Part shown: positions 61,679 to 64,000 of the stretch, in pieces
Layout of the letters: every line of letters starts with the position of its first letter
Numbering within the stretch: the stretch's first letter is position 1
Origin: Sphingopyxis lindanitolerans
GTDB lineage: Bacteria > Pseudomonadota > Alphaproteobacteria > Sphingomonadales > Sphingomonadaceae
Assembly (NCBI RefSeq): GCF_002993885.1
Contig: NZ_CM009578.1
Span: 3,184,009-3,248,008 of the forward strand
DNA: 64,000 bases
Direction: 5' to 3'
Made by a program: the position numbers and the translations under genes
Notes under the pieces: model-generated
The model's input: the letters and a program-made list of their open reading frames with translations, nothing else
The model's database searches: none
Told to the model about the DNA's origin: nothing

Positions 61679-62680
61679 ATGCGCCTGAAAGTGGGCCTGC
61701 TCGGTGGGGGGAGCTGGGGGACGACGGTCGCGTCGGTGGTGTCGCGCAACGCGCCGATCACGCTGTGGGCGCGCGACGCCGAAACGGTTGATGGCATCAA
61801 TTCCGATCATGAGAATCGCAAATATCTGCCCGGCATCCGGCTCCCCGCCGCCCTGCGCGCGACCGGCGACATGGCCGAGGTCGTCGCGGGCGCCGATGTG
61901 CTGGTGATGGGCGTGCCGTCGCACAGCTTTCGCGGCGTGCTCGAGGAAGCGCGCCGGCACCTGCGCCCCTGGGTGCCGGTGATCAGCCTGACCAAGGGGC
62001 TCGAGCTTTCGTCGGGCAAGCGGATGACCGAGTTGATCGAGGAGATTTTGCCCGGCCATCCGGTCGGCGTCCTCACCGGCCCCAATCTCGCGCGCGAGAT
62101 CATGACCGGGCAGGCGGCGGCGAGCGTCTTGTCGATGGCGGACGAGATCGTCGTCCGCGCGCTCCAGCCGATCTTCCATTCGGGGCTGTTCCGCGTCTAC
62201 ACCAACACCGACCTGCTCGGCTGCGAACTGGGCGGAGTGCTCAAGAATATCATCGCGATCGCGGTCGGCATGGGCGACGGGCTCGGCGCCGGCGACAATA
62301 CGCGCGCCGGGCTGATGACGCGCGGGCTGGCCGAGATCACCCGGCTCGGCGTCGCGATGGGCGGGCGGCCCGAGACGTTCGCGGGGCTCACCGGCATGGG
62401 CGATCTGATCGCGACCTGCACCAGCCCGCTGTCGCGCAACCGCCACGTCGGGGTCGAACTCGGCAAAGGGCGGCACATCGACGACATCATCGCGGGAATG
62501 AACATGGTCGCCGAGGGGGTGAAGAGTGCGCCGACGGTGATGGCGCTCGCCGACAAATTTGACCGCGCGATGCCGATCGCGCGCGACGTGTTCGACGTGA
62601 CGCAGGGCAGGCGCGACGCGCAGGACGTGTTCCGCGGCCTCCTGAAATCGAGCGTCGGCGACGAGGCGCATCCGGGGTAG
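61679..62680 (+). CDS. gpsA: Glycerol-3-phosphate dehydrogenase [NAD(P)+]
   Basis: Reduces dihydroxyacetone phosphate to sn-glycerol-3-phosphate for lipid synthesis. 333 aa. The dinucleotide motif is LLGGGSWGTTVASVVS at the N-terminus. The catalytic lysine lies in GGVLKNIIAIAVGMGDGL (about 190), and GLTGMGDLIATCTSPLSRNR (about 240) is the family signature. It is last in the run that starts with the HAD-PlsC fusion and supplies the PlsB-like enzyme with its acceptor. A hairpin with a T-rich tail follows. Confidence 0.96.
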   Translation: MRLKVGLLGGGSWGTTVASVVSRNAPITLWARDAETVDGINSDHENRKYLPGIRLPAALRATGDMAEVVAGADVLVMGVPSHSFRGVLEEARRHLRPWVPVISLTKGLELSSGKRMTELIEEILPGHPVGVLTGPNLAREIMTGQAAASVLSMADEIVVRALQPIFHSGLFRVYTNTDLLGCELGGVLKNIIAIAVGMGDGLGAGDNTRAGLMTRGLAEITRLGVAMGGRPETFAGLTGMGDLIATCTSPLSRNRHVGVELGKGRHIDDIIAGMNMVAEGVKSAPTVMALADKFDRAMPIARDVFDVTQGRRDAQDVFRGLLKSSVGDEAHPG

Positions 62681-62718
62681 AGCGCCGATTCCGCCGTCAG
62701 CCGTGCGGAATCACCGCC

Positions 62719-62752
62719 GAGCCGGGAAGAAAACCGCCGGCTCCTTCGTTTT
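62719..62752 (+). terminator. Probable terminator after gpsA
   Basis: A 7-bp stem GAGCCGG/CCGGCTC followed by CTTCGTTTT. A second small dyad GATTCCGC/GCGGAATC lies just before it. Together they mark the end of the lipid gene run. Confidence 0.55.
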
Positions 62753-62787
62753 CTCCTGACCAGCAGGGTCCATCAAGGAGAAGGACG

Positions 62788-63126
62788 ATGAAAAAATGGA
62801 CGATTGTGGCGGCGCTTACAGCTCTCCCCGCCAGCGCCGCGATGGCGGCGATCCCCTATGATTCGATGCCACCGGGGTTCGATCGCCCCGCAATTCGCGC
62901 GGCGCCGATCGCGGACGTCTACAATCAATATTGGTATAATTACAAAGCCGACATCCTCGAAGCCGAAAAAGAGCTGGTCAGCGATCTTCGCCACTCGACC
63001 GACCGCGAGGACCGCTGGGATGCGTGGGATGAATGGACCACCGAAGTCATCGACGCCGACAAGGATTATGTTAAGGAAATGCGAAAGAAAGGCTATCGCA
63101 GCGGTCGCGTAACGGTCGGGGGGTGA
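62788..63126 (+). CDS. Small periplasmic protein, unknown function
   Basis: 112 aa with a clear signal peptide (about 1-21, ending AMAA) and AAGGAGAAGG before ATG 62788. The mature part is rich in charged and aromatic residues: YNQYWYNYKADILEAEKEL, then DREDRWDAWDEWTTEVIDAD and a basic end. It is probably helical, with some resemblance to small periplasmic stress proteins but no recognised family. It stands alone between gpsA and the TlpA-like gene. Confidence 0.75.
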   Translation: MKKWTIVAALTALPASAAMAAIPYDSMPPGFDRPAIRAAPIADVYNQYWYNYKADILEAEKELVSDLRHSTDREDRWDAWDEWTTEVIDADKDYVKEMRKKGYRSGRVTVGG

Positions 63127-63192
63127 TCCGTCAGAATAGGAGAGGGCGGGCGCCTTGAGCGTCTCGCCTTCTTCGCCCTGGTCCCAAATTCT

Positions 63193-63220
63193 CGTCGTTC
63201 CCGCGAAAGCGGGAATGACG
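63193..63220. repeat. Short palindrome GTTCCCGCGAAAGCGGGAAT
   Basis: CGTCGTTCCCGC and GCGGGAATGACG pair almost perfectly around GAAA. It starts 67 bp after the periplasmic protein gene and ends 9 bp before the TlpA-like stop, suiting a bidirectional terminator. Confidence 0.65.
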
Positions 63221-63228
63221 CATTGGGG

Positions 63229-63876
63229 CTAAACCCCGCCCTCCGCCAGCAGCGCCTTTGCCTCATCGCCCTGCCAGTCGATCGCGCCGATGACGCGCCA
63301 CAGCTCTTTTCCGTTGGCGTCATAGAAGATGCTTGTCGGCAGCGCCCCGGCGGCGGCGTCGAGCAGCTTGTTCTCGGGGTCGAGATAGGGTTGCAGCGCC
63401 TTCAGCCCCGCTTTCTGGAACCACGGGTCGACGATCTGGGCGCCTTGCAGATCCTGCGCGACCGCGATCACCGTCATCGTCTTGCCCCGCTTCGCCGCGA
63501 GCGCGTCGAGCGTCGGCATTTCGGCGACGCACGGCGCGCACCACGTCGCCCACAGATTGACGAGCAGCGGCTTGCCGCGAAAGGCCGCGAGGGTGACCGG
63601 CGCGTCGTCGGGCCCGCGAAAGGTCACCGCCGGCGCCGCCTTGCCGGCCTGGCTGCGATCGACCTGGTGCTGAAACGTCTCGACCCCGCGCGCATCCTTC
63701 GCTTCGTCGCCCGAAATATTTGCTTGGCTTGCTGCCGCTTGCTCCTGCCCATGCTTTTCCCTATCGCAGCCCGCGATCGCCGATCCGGCCAGCATCAGCG
63801 GCAGGATCAACAGCTTTATGTTTGGCCGAATGTTTGGAACGCGGTGAATGGCGGATACTCCGGACAGTAACAGCAT
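63229..63876 (-). CDS. TlpA-like thiol:disulfide oxidoreductase, lipoprotein
   Basis: A thioredoxin-fold protein with active site [13 protein letters not shown] and a lipobox GSAIAGC. It probably reduces or isomerises disulfides in the periplasm, for example for cytochrome c. The start is uncertain: ATG 63876 gives an unusually long n-region and lies inside the divergent argH coding sequence (29-bp overlap). The natural signal peptide seems to begin around ATA AAG CTG (63831-63839), so ATA or TTG could initiate instead. The precursor is about 215 aa from ATG 63876. The divergent argH gene starts at 63848. Confidence 0.85.
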   Translation of the reverse strand: MLLLSGVSAIHRVPNIRPNIKLLILPLMLAGSAIAGCDREKHGQEQAAASQANISGDEAKDARGVETFQHQVDRSQAGKAAPAVTFRGPDDAPVTLAAFRGKPLLVNLWATWCAPCVAEMPTLDALAAKRGKTMTVIAVAQDLQGAQIVDPWFQKAGLKALQPYLDPENKLLDAAAGALPTSIFYDANGKELWRVIGAIDWQGDEAKALLAEGGV

Positions 63877-64000
63877 GTGGGGTGGCCGCTTCGGTGGCGG
63901 ACCTGCGGCGATCATGCAAGAAATTAACGCCTCGATCCCCGTCGACAAGCGTCTTTGGCAAGAAGATATCGCCGCCAGCCGCGCCCACGCCGCGATGCTC
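63848..64000 (+). CDS. argH: Argininosuccinate lyase, N-terminal part (runs off the window)
   Basis: The last step of arginine synthesis, splitting argininosuccinate to arginine and fumarate. The 51 visible residues include [20 protein letters not shown] and SRAHAAML, the conserved ArgH start. Starting at ATG 63848, the frame is open to the window's end. It is divergent from, and probably overlaps, the TlpA-like gene. Confidence 0.9.
   Translation, partial: MADTPDSNSMWGGRFGGGPAAIMQEINASIPVDKRLWQEDIAASRAHAAML

Noticed and set aside
59582..62671. A 1029-codon open frame on the minus strand
   Set aside because: It lies opposite three clear genes (two hydrolases and gpsA). Its composition is Arg/Asp/His-rich, as expected for the antisense of GC-rich coding DNA.

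Overview
The window is a GC-rich chromosome segment from an alphaproteobacterium, most likely a sphingomonad (Sphingopyxis/Sphingomonas-like; this is inference). Supporting features are the response regulator CtrA with CcrM-type GANTC sites and a CtrA self-binding box, an Entner-Doudoroff set (zwf-edd-eda), a plug-type TonB-dependent receptor, an alphaproteobacterial-type Zur, many TetR/LysR regulators, and several families of palindromic intergenic repeats scattered between genes. No CRISPR array, prophage, insertion sequence or rRNA operon is visible. One tRNA-Arg(TCT) is present.

Region 1 (1-24.3 kb) looks accessory and catabolic. A beta-oxidation-like unit (acyl-CoA synthetase, TetR, MFE-2-like dehydrogenase) is followed by an MHS transporter coupled to an exported GH1 glycosidase, a degenerate M28-like protein and a type B carboxylesterase. 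Next comes a set that fits D-amino-acid or unusual peptide scavenging: amidase, MFS transporter, alpha/beta esterase, TonB receptor, TetR, dipeptide epimerase and a D-aminopeptidase-like serine hydrolase. A LysR/Cif-like epoxide hydrolase pair follows. Gene decay is concentrated here: an acyl-CoA dehydrogenase relic, fused cupin and SDR relics, and a GIY-YIG gene without a start codon.

Region 2 (24.4-47.8 kb) is mostly housekeeping: class I fumarase, a MerC-Zur-membrane-protein unit, a GST, an scoA/scoB CoA-transferase operon with a lipoprotein phosphatase between its subunits, a LysR-pirin-WrbA-dioxygenase stress group, ctrA, an iron unit (bfd-bfr, with tandem Fur-like palindromes), purS-purQ, a queuosine-precursor transporter, tRNA-Arg, a sterol-desaturase-like hydroxylase, ahpC-ahpF and glpD.

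Region 3 (48-64 kb) joins sugar and neutral-lipid metabolism. After zwf-edd-eda comes a same-strand run of a HAD phosphatase/PlsC fusion, a PlsB-like acyltransferase, a WS/DGAT wax-ester/triacylglycerol synthase, a DUF3336-patatin lipase, a monoacylglycerol-lipase-like hydrolase, another alpha/beta hydrolase and gpsA. On paper this is a complete triacylglycerol synthesis and turnover cycle with its glycerol-3-phosphate supply, and its core resembles the mycobacterial Rv2482c-Rv2484c neighbourhood. Two of its acyltransferases carry histone-like Lys/Ala/Pro-rich C-terminal tails. I consider this the most interesting system in the window. The segment ends with a small periplasmic protein, a TlpA-like lipoprotein and the start of argH.
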